The translations under genes were made by a program, and so were the position numbers. A DNA stretch of 55,922 nt from positions 1-55,922 of the forward strand of contig NZ_JAHVJO010000008.1 in NCBI RefSeq assembly GCF_019801215.1. The letters run 5' to 3'. Positions 28,298 to 38,070 of the stretch are shown here, piece after piece; position 1 is the first letter of the stretch, and the number at the start of each line of letters is the position of its first letter. Origin of the DNA: Fictibacillus nanhaiensis. Lineage in GTDB: Bacteria; Bacillota; Bacilli; Bacillales; Fictibacillaceae. The notes under the pieces are model-generated. The model had not been told where the DNA came from and searched no databases. It worked only from the letters and a program-made list of their open reading frames with translations.

Positions 28298-31200
28298 TTA
28301 TGGTGAATTTGTTGTCTTTTCTTTCCTAGCATGCTTTATCTCTTTTAGGAAAAGATCAATTTGTTTTAATAGCTCTAAGTCCTTAAGACGTTTACGTCCA
28401 ATGGTGACTTTCATTAAATTATTTTGCATTCCGAGATTAACATGTCTTCCGATCTTGTTGGCGATCTCAAACATTTTTCCGCCATCAAGTGATGCTGTTG
28501 TTTTTTCTTGAAGAAGCATCGTAACCGTATCTTGTTTTTGTTCGATTGATTTAACGCCTTCTCTTTTTGCTCTCAATTTAATGCCGGCAACGAGCAGCAA
28601 GCATTCCACTTCAACAGGGTAATCGCCGAACCGGTCTACAAATTCCTCTTCTAGATCCGATATGTCTTTTAGTGCTTTGGCCGCACGAACATGTTTATAC
28701 ATTTCTATCTTTTGTTTCTCATCGGCAATGTAGCTCGTAGGGATGTAAGCATCCACTTCTAGGTTAAGCTCGACTTCTTCCTCCACTTCTTTCGGTTTTG
28801 TTCCTTTGCGTTCCTCTATTGCTTCTTCAAGCATTTGAGAGTACAGATCAAAACCTACAGAATCAATAAATCCATGCTGCTGAGCCCCGAGCAGGTTCCC
28901 TGCGCCTCGTATAGAAAGGTCTCGCATCGCAATCTTAAAGCCTGAACCAAGCTCTGTAAATTCTTTTATCGCCTGAAGACGTTTTTCCGCAACCTCTGTT
29001 AAGACTTTGTCGCGCTGGTACGTAAAATACGCATAAGCTACACGGTTGGAACGCCCAACACGTCCGCGAAGCTGGTAAAGCTGTGATAAGCCCATCTTGT
29101 CTGCATCATAGACGATGAGTGTGTTTACGTTTGGAATATCTACCCCGGTTTCAATGATCGTAGTCGAAACCAATACATCATAATTTCCTTCTAAAAATTC
29201 AAGCATGACGGTTTCTAGCTCGTTCTCAGACATTTGACCATGTGCATAGGCAACCCGGCAATCTGGGACGAGCATTGAAATTTGCTCAGCCATTCGTTCG
29301 ATCGAATCCACGCGGTTATATAAGAAATAAACTTGTCCTCCGCGCCCCATCTCCCGCTCAATCGCTTCCCGAACGAGCGATCCGTTATAATCCATCACGT
29401 ACGTTTGAACAGGGAAACGGTTTTCCGGTGGTGTCTCGATCACTGATAAGTCACGAACGCCAAGCATTGACATATGCAGTGTACGAGGAATAGGAGTGGC
29501 TGTTAACGTCAACACATCCACGTTTGATTTTAACGTTTTAATCTTCTCTTTATGCGTGACGCCAAATCGCTGCTCTTCATCGATGATCAGCAGTCCCAGA
29601 TTTTTATACTGCACATCTTTAGAAAGCAGGCGATGCGTACCGATTGCAATGTCAACAGTTCCAGCTTTTAAACCTTTAATAACTTCATTTTGTTCCTTTT
29701 TTGAACGAAAACGGCTTAAGCTCCCGATCGTAATCGGAAACTCCGAGAATCGTTCCCGGAACGTCTCAAAATGCTGTTGGGCGAGTATGGTTGTCGGGAC
29801 AAGAAAAGCCACTTGTTTTCCATCCATGATTGCTTTAAATGCGGCACGTATGGCCACTTCTGTTTTTCCGTATCCAACATCTCCACAGAGCAGTCTGTCC
29901 ATTGGACGTATGCTTTCCATGTCTTTTTTAATCTCATCGATCGTACGAAGCTGATCTTCGGTTTCCTGATAAGGAAAACTGCTCTCAAACTCACTTTGTT
30001 CAGCACCATCTTCAGCAAATGCGTATCCTCTGCTTGCCTCACGTTCGGCATAAAGCTTTATCAAGTCATCTGCAATATCTTGAACAGAAGATTTAACTTT
30101 GTTTTTAACCTTTTTCCAGTCACTTCCGCCCAATGAATAAATCTTCGGTTCTTTACCTTCCGAGCCTACATACTTTTGAACTTGATCGATCTGCTCTACA
30201 GGTACATAGAGCTTGTCGTTGCCGGAATATTTGATGTGCAGATAATCTTTATGAACACCTTTAATCTCTAGCGTTTCAATACCTAAATATTTTCCGATCC
30301 CATGGTTAACATGAACGACATAGTCGCCTACCTTTAGCTCTGAGTAGCTCTTTATTCGTTCTGCATTTGTCATCCGCTGCTTTCTTGCCGGGCGTTTCGC
30401 TTTTTTCGTAAATACTTCCTCTTCTGTTATCACAACTAGCTTTTGTTTGGCCGATTCGAATCCGCTAGCTAGGTCTCCAATCATAATCTGGCTCGTTTTT
30501 GGACGAACCTCTTTTTTCTCATCTATTAATCCGGCATCCATCTCGTAATCAGCGAGAACTCTTTCAAGCCGGTTTGCACGTTCTTTATTTAACGCAACAA
30601 AAACAATCGCAAAACCAAGCTTTTTCCACCGATCCATCTCACCTTTTAAGACATTCATCTGACCGTGGAAGTTCTGCATGCTCTTGCATTCTACATTCAA
30701 TATGTTCTGTGGCTGTGTATGCGGGATATGTCTTAAAAACAAAGATAAATAAATAATGGGAAACTTTTTCTTATCGCCAAGGAGCGCATTGGTGTCTGGT
30801 GATAACTCCAGGTCTTGTACGAGCTCTCCATGCTCCAGCAATGCCGTTTGCCACTCTGCTTCTTCATTATCAAGCTGCTGACTCGTTTCTTGAATACGTC
30901 CGATTTCGTCCATGATAATTAAACAATCTGAAGAAACATACTGCAAAATACTTCCCGGTTTCTCATAAAAAAGCGAAGCGTATTTATACATGCTCTGAAA
31001 TTTCTGGTGTTCTCGCAAACGTCCTGTTTCATAGCTAATATTTTCAACAAGCAATTCTTTTAGGGAATCATCTTTTATATGCTTTAACGTGGATGCAAGT
31101 TTTTCGTCAATTCTATCGGCAGCCTTTTCATAATGCTCCTGAAATAATATGAGTTCCTCAGCCGGAGCAATTGAGATCTCTTGTACTTTATCCTTTGACC

Positions 31201-31837
31201 GCTGAGTTTCTGCTTCAAAGTAGCGGATAGAATCCACTTCAGTATCAAAAAGCTCAATCCGGACCGGATTTTTTAACGTTAAAGGGTAGATATCAATGAT
31301 TCCACCCCGAACACTGAATTCACCGGGTGTTTGTACCATTGAAGTTCTTTCATAACCCATTGCTACTAATTTGTTTAATATTCGCTCAGGTTCAATTTCC
31401 TCTCCCATGCGGAAAGACAGGCCTGCTTCTCTCCAAGTATCAATGGGAGGCAAGTACCTTCTAAGTCCTGCTATAGGTGTGATGATGACTCCTTTTGAAG
31501 CGGCGCTTAAATAGTTTAATGCTTCAATTCGCTGACTTTTAAGCTCTGGACTGGAAATCGCCATCTCCGAAGAAATAAGATCATTGACGGGATACAAATA
31601 AACCTCATCTTCAGATAGAAGAGAAGTTAGATCTTCATATAGTTTCTGGGCTTGAAATAAGTTATGTGTGATGACTAATTGTGGCTTTCCTGTGTTTTCA
31701 TAAAGACTGCTGATAAGCATCGTCCGTGCAGAACCCGAAAGTCCCGCTACAAGCTGTTCTTTTAATCCAGCACGTATGCCATCTACAATGGAGTCAAAAT
31801 CTTCTCCCTGACTAAAATACTTCTTCAATCCTAACAA
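28298..31837 (-). CDS. mfd: Transcription-repair coupling factor
   Basis: Pushes stalled RNA polymerase off DNA lesions and recruits UvrA. 1179 residues: UvrB-like N-terminal domains, RNA-polymerase-interacting domain near 495-560 (GDYVVHVNHGIGKYLGIE), RecG-like translocase with LLCGDVGYGKTEVAIRAA, DEEQRFG and RGRVGRSNR, then the autoinhibitory C-terminal domain. Starts at TTG 31837 with GGGGGAG seven bases upstream. Confidence 0.98.
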   Translation of the reverse strand: MLGLKKYFSQGEDFDSIVDGIRAGLKEQLVAGLSGSARTMLISSLYENTGKPQLVITHNLFQAQKLYEDLTSLLSEDEVYLYPVNDLISSEMAISSPELKSQRIEALNYLSAASKGVIITPIAGLRRYLPPIDTWREAGLSFRMGEEIEPERILNKLVAMGYERTSMVQTPGEFSVRGGIIDIYPLTLKNPVRIELFDTEVDSIRYFEAETQRSKDKVQEISIAPAEELILFQEHYEKAADRIDEKLASTLKHIKDDSLKELLVENISYETGRLREHQKFQSMYKYASLFYEKPGSILQYVSSDCLIIMDEIGRIQETSQQLDNEEAEWQTALLEHGELVQDLELSPDTNALLGDKKKFPIIYLSLFLRHIPHTQPQNILNVECKSMQNFHGQMNVLKGEMDRWKKLGFAIVFVALNKERANRLERVLADYEMDAGLIDEKKEVRPKTSQIMIGDLASGFESAKQKLVVITEEEVFTKKAKRPARKQRMTNAERIKSYSELKVGDYVVHVNHGIGKYLGIETLEIKGVHKDYLHIKYSGNDKLYVPVEQIDQVQKYVGSEGKEPKIYSLGGSDWKKVKNKVKSSVQDIADDLIKLYAEREASRGYAFAEDGAEQSEFESSFPYQETEDQLRTIDEIKKDMESIRPMDRLLCGDVGYGKTEVAIRAAFKAIMDGKQVAFLVPTTILAQQHFETFRERFSEFPITIGSLSRFRSKKEQNEVIKGLKAGTVDIAIGTHRLLSKDVQYKNLGLLIIDEEQRFGVTHKEKIKTLKSNVDVLTLTATPIPRTLHMSMLGVRDLSVIETPPENRFPVQTYVMDYNGSLVREAIEREMGRGGQVYFLYNRVDSIERMAEQISMLVPDCRVAYAHGQMSENELETVMLEFLEGNYDVLVSTTIIETGVDIPNVNTLIVYDADKMGLSQLYQLRGRVGRSNRVAYAYFTYQRDKVLTEVAEKRLQAIKEFTELGSGFKIAMRDLSIRGAGNLLGAQQHGFIDSVGFDLYSQMLEEAIEERKGTKPKEVEEEVELNLEVDAYIPTSYIADEKQKIEMYKHVRAAKALKDISDLEEEFVDRFGDYPVEVECLLLVAGIKLRAKREGVKSIEQKQDTVTMLLQEKTTASLDGGKMFEIANKIGRHVNLGMQNNLMKVTIGRKRLKDLELLKQIDLFLKEIKHARKEKTTNSP

Positions 31838-31899
31838 AGCGTTCTCCCCCTCTCACGCGCGCTAATCTCGCATTCTATATCGTTGTGAAATAATAAACA

Positions 31900-31936
31900 G
31901 AAAAAGGCTTTGGCCCTAATGAAGTAAGGCCAAAGC
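31900..31936 (-). terminator. fin terminator
   Basis: GCTTTGGCC/GGCCAAAGC stem followed by CTTTTTCTG on the minus strand, between fin and mfd. Confidence 0.82.
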
Positions 31937-31942
31937 AACACC

Positions 31943-32173
31943 TTATTGAATAAAAGATTTCAGTGTATGAAATTCAGGATAGCGTTCTAATGTGTCCTGA
32001 CAATCTTCACAAGTGGTCGTTACATCTATATCTCCATTCTCTTTATAGGAGAGTAATTCCTGCCGTTCTTCTGCATTTAACGCTTCAAATCCAAGGCTGG
32101 ATGCATTTACAGAATGATGATCTATAGTGCCAACATGTGTTTTGCAATGCCTGCACCGGTAATGAATAGCCAT
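31943..32173 (-). CDS. fin: Anti-sigma-F factor Fin (YabK)
   Basis: 76 residues with two zinc-type pairs, CRHC near the N terminus and CEDC in the C-terminal half. In B. subtilis it is made in the forespore under sigma-F, binds RNA polymerase and helps the switch to sigma-G. ATG 32173 with SD AAAGGGG gives the expected length; 12 extra upstream residues are not real. Confidence 0.92.
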   Translation of the reverse strand: MAIHYRCRHCKTHVGTIDHHSVNASSLGFEALNAEERQELLSYKENGDIDVTTTCEDCQDTLERYPEFHTLKSFIQ

Positions 32174-32188
32174 GTACGGTCCCCTTTC

Positions 32189-32207
32189 GGTTAGCATTAT
32201 ACTAACC
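32189..32207 (-). promoter_or_regulatory. Inverted repeat around a TATAAT before fin
   Basis: GGTTAG-TATAATG-CTAACC lies just before the fin SD. The TATAAT has no clear -35. It may be an operator-covered promoter or a leader hairpin; I could not recognise a convincing sigma-F promoter. Confidence 0.35.
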
Positions 32208-32237
32208 ATTATGAGCGGAACATGTGTAATCTATTCT

Positions 32238-32798
32238 TTACCCGTTAAACTTATTCATTACTTTATCAAATGAAGTCTCCATAAAGGCTTCACTTGCTTT
32301 TACAGCTCTTTCTATACCATGTTCTACATCAATCTGTTCTTCTTTTGAAAAACGGTTAAGTACAAAATCGGGAACAGGCTGACCGTTCGTTGGACGCCCT
32401 ATGCCGAAACGGATACGTTTAAACTCCTGAGTACCGAGATGAGCGATCATGGATTTTATCCCGTTGTGTCCGCCAGCACTGCCTTTTGTTCGCAGTCTTA
32501 ACTTTCCGGGTAAAGTATCAAGATCATCATATACCACTAAAATATCTTCAACCGGGATCTGAAAATAATCCATAAAAGGACCTATACATTCACCTGATAA
32601 GTTCATATAAGTTAATGGCTTTAAAATGAATATCTTCTCGCCTTCTGCAATTCCTGTTCCGTATAACCCTTTAAATTTCGTTTTCTGCATCGGTATGTTC
32701 AGGGATTCGGAAAGCTTATCGATGACTTCAAACCCTATATTATGCCGGGTTCCATCAAATCTAGATCCAGGGTTCCCGAGTCCAATAAACAATTTCAC
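32238..32798 (-). CDS. pth: Peptidyl-tRNA hydrolase
   Basis: Frees tRNAs from dropped-off peptidyl-tRNAs; called spoVC in B. subtilis. 186 residues; [20 protein letters not shown] with catalytic H19, VYDDLD and [10 protein letters not shown] are all family motifs. Follows ctc. Confidence 0.97.
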   Translation of the reverse strand: MKLFIGLGNPGSRFDGTRHNIGFEVIDKLSESLNIPMQKTKFKGLYGTGIAEGEKIFILKPLTYMNLSGECIGPFMDYFQIPVEDILVVYDDLDTLPGKLRLRTKGSAGGHNGIKSMIAHLGTQEFKRIRFGIGRPTNGQPVPDFVLNRFSKEEQIDVEHGIERAVKASEAFMETSFDKVMNKFNG

Positions 32799-32863
32799 TT
32801 TTCGTTCACCTAACCTTCAACTAGTCATACACCCAATTATACATGAATTCTTCTAAACAGAAT

Positions 32864-32893
32864 AAAAACGCAGCACACTGCTGCGTTTTATAT
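32864..32893 (-). terminator. ctc terminator
   Basis: AAAACGCAGCA-GTG-TGCTGCGTTTT hairpin then TATT on the minus strand; probably partial because pth follows. Confidence 0.78.
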
Positions 32894-32907
32894 TTACTCT
32901 ATTCGTC

Positions 32908-33561
32908 TTACTTTTCTTCTTCCTGACTGTCTTGTGTTACAGATTCTGAAGACTCAGGTGCGTCTCCAGCCTCATCCGCTTCTTCTGTTTCCTCGTCCGT
33001 CTCTTCATCTTGAATCTTCGGAGGTGTAACACTTGCGATGACTTCATCTTCTTCATGAAGAATCTCGTAATTTTTCCCTGTCGGCAGATCCTTCACTGTT
33101 AAAGAATCACCAATTTCCAATGCGTCTACAGAGGCTTCAAGCTGTTCTGGGAAATCAGCAGGTAACGCTTTAACAGAAACTGTAGCGAGTACACGCTGCA
33201 AAATACCGCCTTCTTTTACACCTGCAGATTCACCAGTAAGAACAACCGGTACATCGGCTTCTGTTTCTTTATTTAAGTCAATCGCTATAAAATCAATATG
33301 TGTAACAGCGTTCTTTAATGGATGAACTTGCATTTCCTGTACCATTACAGAATAATCTTTTCCATCCACTTTTAGTTTAAGGACTCCATTTTTGCCTACT
33401 TCTCTGTAAGCTTTAATAAATTCAGGTTCATCCACAGATAGAGCAACAGACTTGGTTCCGTATCCGTATAGGTTTGCAGGAACATGTCCTTTACTTCTTA
33501 ACTCCGTCAGCATGGAACGTTTGTCCGTATTGCGTTTTTCGACTGTTAGATTCGTTGCCAT
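32908..33561 (-). CDS. ctc: General stress protein Ctc, bL25 family
   Basis: 5S-rRNA-binding ribosomal protein of the long TL5/CTC kind, 217 residues: N-terminal bL25 domain (about 1-90), C-terminal beta domain, and an acidic tail rich in E and D (EETDEETEEADEAGDAPESS). In B. subtilis it is made under sigma-B and joins the ribosome under stress. A clear sigma-B promoter lies upstream. Confidence 0.96.
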   Translation of the reverse strand: MATNLTVEKRNTDKRSMLTELRSKGHVPANLYGYGTKSVALSVDEPEFIKAYREVGKNGVLKLKVDGKDYSVMVQEMQVHPLKNAVTHIDFIAIDLNKETEADVPVVLTGESAGVKEGGILQRVLATVSVKALPADFPEQLEASVDALEIGDSLTVKDLPTGKNYEILHEEDEVIASVTPPKIQDEETDEETEEADEAGDAPESSESVTQDSQEEEK

Positions 33562-33603
33562 ATATAGAGATCCACCTTTCCTATTTCGAGTCTCTTTAAA
33601 GGA

Positions 33604-33629
33604 TTACCCGAAGTGAAAGATTTTAAAAC
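33604..33629 (-). promoter_or_regulatory. Sigma-B promoter of ctc
   Basis: GTTTTA (33624-33629), 14 bases, GGGTAA (33604-33609) on the minus strand, matching the sigma-B pattern GTTTAA-N13-15-GGGTAT, as at the classic B. subtilis ctc promoter. Confidence 0.8.
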
Positions 33630-33658
33630 GCGAAGTTAAAAATCTCCTGGCAAAGTTT

Positions 33659-34609
33659 TTAATCAAACAGTTTTGAAACAGAAAGCTGTTCATGTACGCG
33701 AATAATCGCTTCGCCTAACAATGGGGCTACAGAAAGCTGTGTTACTTTATCGATCTTCTTTTCTTCAGGTAGAACGATCGTATTTGTTACAACGAGTTCT
33801 TTAATTTGAGAGTTTTGGATGCGATCCATAGCTGGTCCCGAAAGAACAGGATGTGTACAACATGCATAAACTTCTTTAGCGCCGTTTTCAACAAGTGCAT
33901 TAGCAGCTAGTGTTATTGTTCCTGCTGTGTCAATAATATCGTCGATTAATATCGCTGTCTTCCCTTCAATATTACCTACAATGTTCATCACTTCAGAAAC
34001 ATTCGGACGTGGACGTCGCTTATCGATGATCGCAATTGGCGCCTTTAAACGATCTGCCATTTTACGAGCTCTCGTAACTCCGCCATGATCAGGTGAAACG
34101 ATTACGATGTCATCGAGATTTTTATTGTCAAAATAATTGGCTAAGATCGGCACGCCTAATAGCTGGTCTACTGGGATATCAAAAAAGCCTTGAATTTGAG
34201 TGGCATGTAGATCAATGGCAATAACACGCGTTGCTCCTGCTGTTTCAAGCAAGTTTGCAACGAGTTTAGCTGTAATCGGTTCACGAGCACGCGCTTTACG
34301 ATCTTGGCGAGCATAACCGTAATAAGGAATAACGACATTAATTGTTTTTGCAGACGCACGCTTCAGTGCATCGATCATGATTAATAGCTCCATTAAATGT
34401 TGGTTTACAGGGTCACTCGTAGATTGAATAACATAAACCTCACATCCGCGGATACTTTCTTCTATATTGATTTGAATTTCTCCGTCACTGAATTCTGTTA
34501 CAGAGCTTTCCCCAAGTTCAATACCAATGTGCTGTGCAATTTCTTTCGACAATTCCTTATTTGAATTTAACGTGAAAACCTTTAACGTAGGATCTACATA
34601 CGTACTCAT
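33659..34609 (-). CDS. prs: Ribose-phosphate pyrophosphokinase
   Basis: Makes PRPP for nucleotide, histidine and tryptophan synthesis. About 316 residues; [51 protein letters not shown] and PRPP-binding [17 protein letters not shown] 34609 fits the family N terminus ([12 protein letters not shown]); ATG 34621 is four codons upstream and also possible. Follows glmU. Confidence 0.97.
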   Translation of the reverse strand: MSTYVDPTLKVFTLNSNKELSKEIAQHIGIELGESSVTEFSDGEIQINIEESIRGCEVYVIQSTSDPVNQHLMELLIMIDALKRASAKTINVVIPYYGYARQDRKARAREPITAKLVANLLETAGATRVIAIDLHATQIQGFFDIPVDQLLGVPILANYFDNKNLDDIVIVSPDHGGVTRARKMADRLKAPIAIIDKRRPRPNVSEVMNIVGNIEGKTAILIDDIIDTAGTITLAANALVENGAKEVYACCTHPVLSGPAMDRIQNSQIKELVVTNTIVLPEEKKIDKVTQLSVAPLLGEAIIRVHEQLSVSKLFD

Positions 34610-34640
34610 TGATGGCTTCATCCTTCCCCACTCTTAATAT

Positions 34641-36020
34641 TTATTGGTTTTGTTTTTCATTAAGTTTTTGAACATAGTTTTCTTTTACCGTTTGACGAGA
34701 CCTTGCAATAGACAGCGATTCAGCTGGCACATCGTTCGTTATGGTAGAACCAGCAGCGACATAAGCGTTCTTTCCGACTGTAACAGGAGCGATCAAGTTG
34801 GAATTGCATCCTATAAATGCCCCATCTTCTACCTTCGTGAGAAATTTATTCTTCCCATCATAATTGACGGTTATGGATCCACAGCCCAGATTTACATCTT
34901 TGCCGATTTCAGCATCACCGATATAACTAAGATGAGAGGCTTTGCTTCCCGTACTCATAACGGATTTTTTTACTTCTACAAAGTTCCCAATCTTTACTTT
35001 ATCCTCAAGCACAGACTTTGGACGAATGTGAGAGAATGGACCAATATTTGTTTCTGTACCTACTTCACTATCGTGAATCACGGATTGGCGAATGGTATTC
35101 CCGTTTCCGATCACACTATCTTTTATTTCAGTTTGTGGTCCGATTACATTTTCTTCGCCGATTTTCGTCTTCCCTAAAATAACAGTGCCTGGATAAATAA
35201 CCGTGTCACTGCCAATTTCAGCATCGTCGGAAATGTACGTTTGTTCAGAATCGATTAGTGTCACACCATTTCTCATGTGGCGCTCATTGATGCGTTTTTT
35301 CATGAAGCTCTCAGCTTGAGATAATGCCACACGGTCGTTCACCCCTAATGTCTCATTAAAATCTGGAGTTTGATACGCGGCTACAACCTGCCCTGCGTTT
35401 TTCAAAATCTCGATCACGTCAGGCAAGTAGTATTCCCCTTGAACGTTATCGTTGTTTACTTGCTTAAGTGCTTCAAACAACGCTTTATTATCAAAACAAT
35501 ACGTTCCTGTATTTATTTCCTTCACTTTTCGTTGCTCTTCTGTAGCGTCTTTATGCTCAACGTTTCGCTCAACCGTTCCTTCACTATTGCGAATAATACG
35601 TCCATAGCCTGTTGGATCTTCCGGTTTTGCAGTAAGAATAGTAGCCTTAGCATCAAGAGAAACATGTTCGGCAATCAGTTTTTCCATTGTTCCAGAAGTA
35701 ATAAGCGGAGTATCACCACATACTACAAGCGTGATTCCTTCTTTATCTGCTAATACTCTCTCGGCTTGCATAACAGCATGTGCTGTTCCAAGCTGCTCTT
35801 CTTGTAGAACATATTCGATATGGTCACCTAACTGGTCTTGAACCTTTTCTGCTCCATGACCGACAACCGCAACCATCTGCTTCATTTGAAGTGAGCTGAT
35901 CTGGTCAACTACATGTTGAACCATCGGCTTACCGCAAACAGGATGTAATACTTTATATAATCTGGATTTCATCCTTGTTCCCTGACCCGCAGCAAGAATG
36001 ACCGCATAGCGATTTGTCAT
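34641..36020 (-). CDS. glmU: Bifunctional GlmU uridylyl-/acetyltransferase
   Basis: Last two steps to UDP-N-acetylglucosamine. 459 residues: N-terminal pyrophosphorylase ([11 protein letters not shown] at 10-20, VCGDTPLI) and C-terminal left-handed beta-helix acetyltransferase made of hexapeptide repeats (for example [20 protein letters not shown]), with YIGDAEIG and [11 protein letters not shown]. Also known as gcaD. It has its own promoter. Confidence 0.98.
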   Translation of the reverse strand: MTNRYAVILAAGQGTRMKSRLYKVLHPVCGKPMVQHVVDQISSLQMKQMVAVVGHGAEKVQDQLGDHIEYVLQEEQLGTAHAVMQAERVLADKEGITLVVCGDTPLITSGTMEKLIAEHVSLDAKATILTAKPEDPTGYGRIIRNSEGTVERNVEHKDATEEQRKVKEINTGTYCFDNKALFEALKQVNNDNVQGEYYLPDVIEILKNAGQVVAAYQTPDFNETLGVNDRVALSQAESFMKKRINERHMRNGVTLIDSEQTYISDDAEIGSDTVIYPGTVILGKTKIGEENVIGPQTEIKDSVIGNGNTIRQSVIHDSEVGTETNIGPFSHIRPKSVLEDKVKIGNFVEVKKSVMSTGSKASHLSYIGDAEIGKDVNLGCGSITVNYDGKNKFLTKVEDGAFIGCNSNLIAPVTVGKNAYVAAGSTITNDVPAESLSIARSRQTVKENYVQKLNEKQNQ

Positions 36021-36064
36021 AGTGAACCTCCATCCATTTTCCTAATTCTTAATATACCATTACG

Positions 36065-36093
36065 AATATATCTTAAACGAGTGGTCATTTCAA
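36065..36093 (-). promoter_or_regulatory. glmU promoter
   Basis: TTGAAA (36088-36093), 17 bases, TATATT (36065-36070) on the minus strand, 45 bases before glmU. A TTGACA further upstream (near 36111) lacks a matching -10. Confidence 0.65.
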
Positions 36094-36178
36094 GAAGTGA
36101 CGCGGGATTGTCAATGGTTTGATACAAAGTTGAGTAAATTTCAGATGATATCGGGTAAATTTGTGATAAAAATAGGCA

Positions 36179-36214
36179 ATAAAAAAGAACCTAATCATTT
36201 TTGACCAGGCTCTT
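36179..36214 (-). terminator. spoVG terminator
   Basis: AAGAGCCTGGTCA / TGATTAGGTTCTT stem, 13 bp with three G-U pairs, followed by TTTTATT on the minus strand. Confidence 0.85.
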
Positions 36215-36230
36215 GATTCTTATTAGGATA

Positions 36231-36521
36231 TTAAGAAGCTCCTGCTTCTTCTAAAGCAGACTCCATTTCTCCCATACGGTGATATTCTGTTAATACCGCA
36301 TTTTGAATCTTTTCTCGAGTACTTGAAGTAATCGGATGTGCGATATCTCGGAACTCCCCATCTGGTGTTCGTTTGCTTGGCATAGCTACGAACATTCCAT
36401 TATTGCCATCAATTACTCGAATATCATGAATAACAAATTCATGATCGATTGTAATGGAGGCAATCGCTTTCATACGGCCTTCTGTATTTACACGGCGTAA
36501 TCTTACGTCAGTCACTTCCAT
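36231..36521 (-). CDS. spoVG: SpoVG regulatory RNA/DNA-binding protein
   Basis: 96 residues ([38 protein letters not shown]), a conserved small regulator binding nucleic acids; affects septation and sporulation. Upstream is a sigma-H promoter with AT-rich DNA, and the repressor AbrB known to silence it is encoded in the same window. Confidence 0.97.
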   Translation of the reverse strand: MEVTDVRLRRVNTEGRMKAIASITIDHEFVIHDIRVIDGNNGMFVAMPSKRTPDGEFRDIAHPITSSTREKIQNAVLTEYHRMGEMESALEEAGAS

Positions 36522-36563
36522 TCACAAACACCACCTTTTTCCAATAATAAGAACGTAATACTA

Positions 36564-36592
36564 CAATTCTTCAACATTTTACAAAATCCTTC
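36564..36592 (-). promoter_or_regulatory. Sigma-H promoter of spoVG
   Basis: GAAGGATTT (36584-36592), 11 bases, GAAGAATTG (36564-36572) fits the sigma-H consensus RnAGGAwWW-N11-12-RnnGAATww. Immediately upstream (36593-36640) is a run of A/T tracts like the enhancer/AbrB-binding DNA of B. subtilis spoVG. The rest of the gap to ridA holds no gene. Confidence 0.8.
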
Positions 36593-36782
36593 TTTGAAAA
36601 ATAAAAATTTTTAAAAAATTTGTTAACCCGCACTGCATCAACGTTTAAATCGCATATTTTTTTAGAGATTCAATGAGAAAAGTCTTGAAAATTTTATGGT
36701 GTGAGTAATTCGGCTTAGATATTTTGTCGCATGTTCGTCTTTATTGTCAATTTGAAACATTCACGGTGTTATTATTGTGGAC

Positions 36783-36808
36783 AAAAAAAGCCCCCTATTG
36801 GGAGCTTA
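36783..36808 (-). terminator. ridA terminator
   Basis: AGCTCCC-AATA-GGGGGCT hairpin followed by TTTTTTT on the minus strand, overlapping the ridA stop. Confidence 0.87.
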
Positions 36809-37180
36809 ACTAGTAAGTGCAATAACTTCGATCTCTACTTTAGCGTCTTTAGGCAGTCGGGCTACTTCTACACATGATCTTGCTGGCTTGTGATCAGCAA
36901 AGTATTGGGCGTACACCTCGTTAATATCAGCAAATTCATTCATGTCTTTTATAAAAACGGTTGCCTTGATCACTTGATCAAGCGAGGAGCCGGCTTCTTG
37001 AAGAACTGCCTGTAGATTGCGAAAAACTTGATGTGTCTGATCTTTAACATCTCCGTCAATCATAACCCCGTCTTTTGTAAGCGGGATTTGCCCTGAACTG
37101 AAAAATAATTGGTTCGATACAATACCTTGTGAATACGGTCCGATCGCTGCCGGTGCTTCTATAGTATGGATTTTTTTCAT
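36806..37180 (-). CDS. ridA: Enamine/imine deaminase RidA (YabJ)
   Basis: 124-residue YjgF/YER057c/UK114 protein that hydrolyses reactive 2-aminoacrylate and related enamines. Conserved active-site Arg in [19 protein letters not shown]; also GPYSQGI and SGQIPL. Its ATG overlaps the purR stop (ATAATG). In B. subtilis yabJ also affects purR-dependent repression. Confidence 0.96.
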   Translation of the reverse strand: MKKIHTIEAPAAIGPYSQGIVSNQLFFSSGQIPLTKDGVMIDGDVKDQTHQVFRNLQAVLQEAGSSLDQVIKATVFIKDMNEFADINEVYAQYFADHKPARSCVEVARLPKDAKVEIEVIALTS

Positions 37181-38010
37181 TATGCATTTCTCCCATCTAG
37201 AGAATAATTACCTTTTTCTACTTCAATCCGGTTTTCTTTTTCATTAACTTGAGAAAGACGTGCAATTGAAACATAGTCGTCAACTAGACGTTCTGAAACT
37301 TCTTGCGCTTCAACGAGTACACCTATTCCTTCAATATGTGCTTGAAACTCATCGATTAAGCTGATCATACCTTTAATCGTTCCGCCTGCCTTCATAAAAT
37401 CATCGATTATGAGGACACGTGAACCCTGCTTTATACTTCTTCTGGCAAGCGCCATCGTTTGGATGCGCTTCGTAGATCCAGATACATAATTGATGCTTAC
37501 TGTGGAGCCTTCTGTTACCCTGCTGTTGCTTCTTACCACGACAACAGGAACATTTAAGTGGGTAGCTACAGCATAAGCCAGCGGTATCCCTTTCGTTGCG
37601 ATCGTCATCACCACATCAATTTTACGTGACGAAAATACAGAGGCAAACAACCGGCCAATCATATTAACGAGCCTTGGATTGCCGATTACATCTGTAACGT
37701 ACAAATAACCTCCTGGTAATATACGGCTAGGATCTTCGAGCAATTGAACAAGTTCGTTAACCGTCGCTTCCGCTTCTGCATGATCAATACCAGGGATATA
37801 TTTAACACCGCCTGCAGCACCTGGAACGGTTTGAACTTGTCCTAAACCGTGCTGTTCAAAATGTTCTTTAATGATAGCAAGATCCTCACTAATAGAGGAT
37901 TTAGCTGATTCATAGCGGTCTACAAAATAAGATAAAGGAATGAGCTGATGGGGATGATGAAGTAGGTAGGCTGTTAAATCCACCATTCTTCCGCTTCTTT
38001 TTAATTTCAT
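37180..38010 (-). CDS. purR: Purine operon repressor
   Basis: 276 residues: N-terminal winged helix ([13 protein letters not shown]... [14 protein letters not shown]) and a C-terminal phosphoribosyltransferase-like domain whose [14 protein letters not shown] motif binds PRPP, the effector that lifts repression. ATG 38010 with SD GGAGG gives the family N terminus. A PurBox-like site lies 10 bp upstream. Confidence 0.96.
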   Translation of the reverse strand: MKLKRSGRMVDLTAYLLHHPHQLIPLSYFVDRYESAKSSISEDLAIIKEHFEQHGLGQVQTVPGAAGGVKYIPGIDHAEAEATVNELVQLLEDPSRILPGGYLYVTDVIGNPRLVNMIGRLFASVFSSRKIDVVMTIATKGIPLAYAVATHLNVPVVVVRSNSRVTEGSTVSINYVSGSTKRIQTMALARRSIKQGSRVLIIDDFMKAGGTIKGMISLIDEFQAHIEGIGVLVEAQEVSERLVDDYVSIARLSQVNEKENRIEVEKGNYSLDGRNA

Positions 38011-38020
38011 AATTTCCTCC

Positions 38021-38033
38021 AAAACCGAATGTT
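38021..38033 (+). promoter_or_regulatory. PurBox-like site before purR
   Basis: AAAACCGAATGTT matches 11 of 13 positions of the PurR consensus AWWWCCGAACWWT. It suggests autoregulation. A second box was not evident. Confidence 0.55.
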
Positions 38034-38070
38034 TGAAGATAATATACCATTTTTATACGGATTTTATCAA

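Noticed and set aside
34644-35177. 177-codon plus-strand frame opposite glmU
   Set aside because: Fully antisense to glmU, with no family resemblance and a composition typical of a shadow frame.
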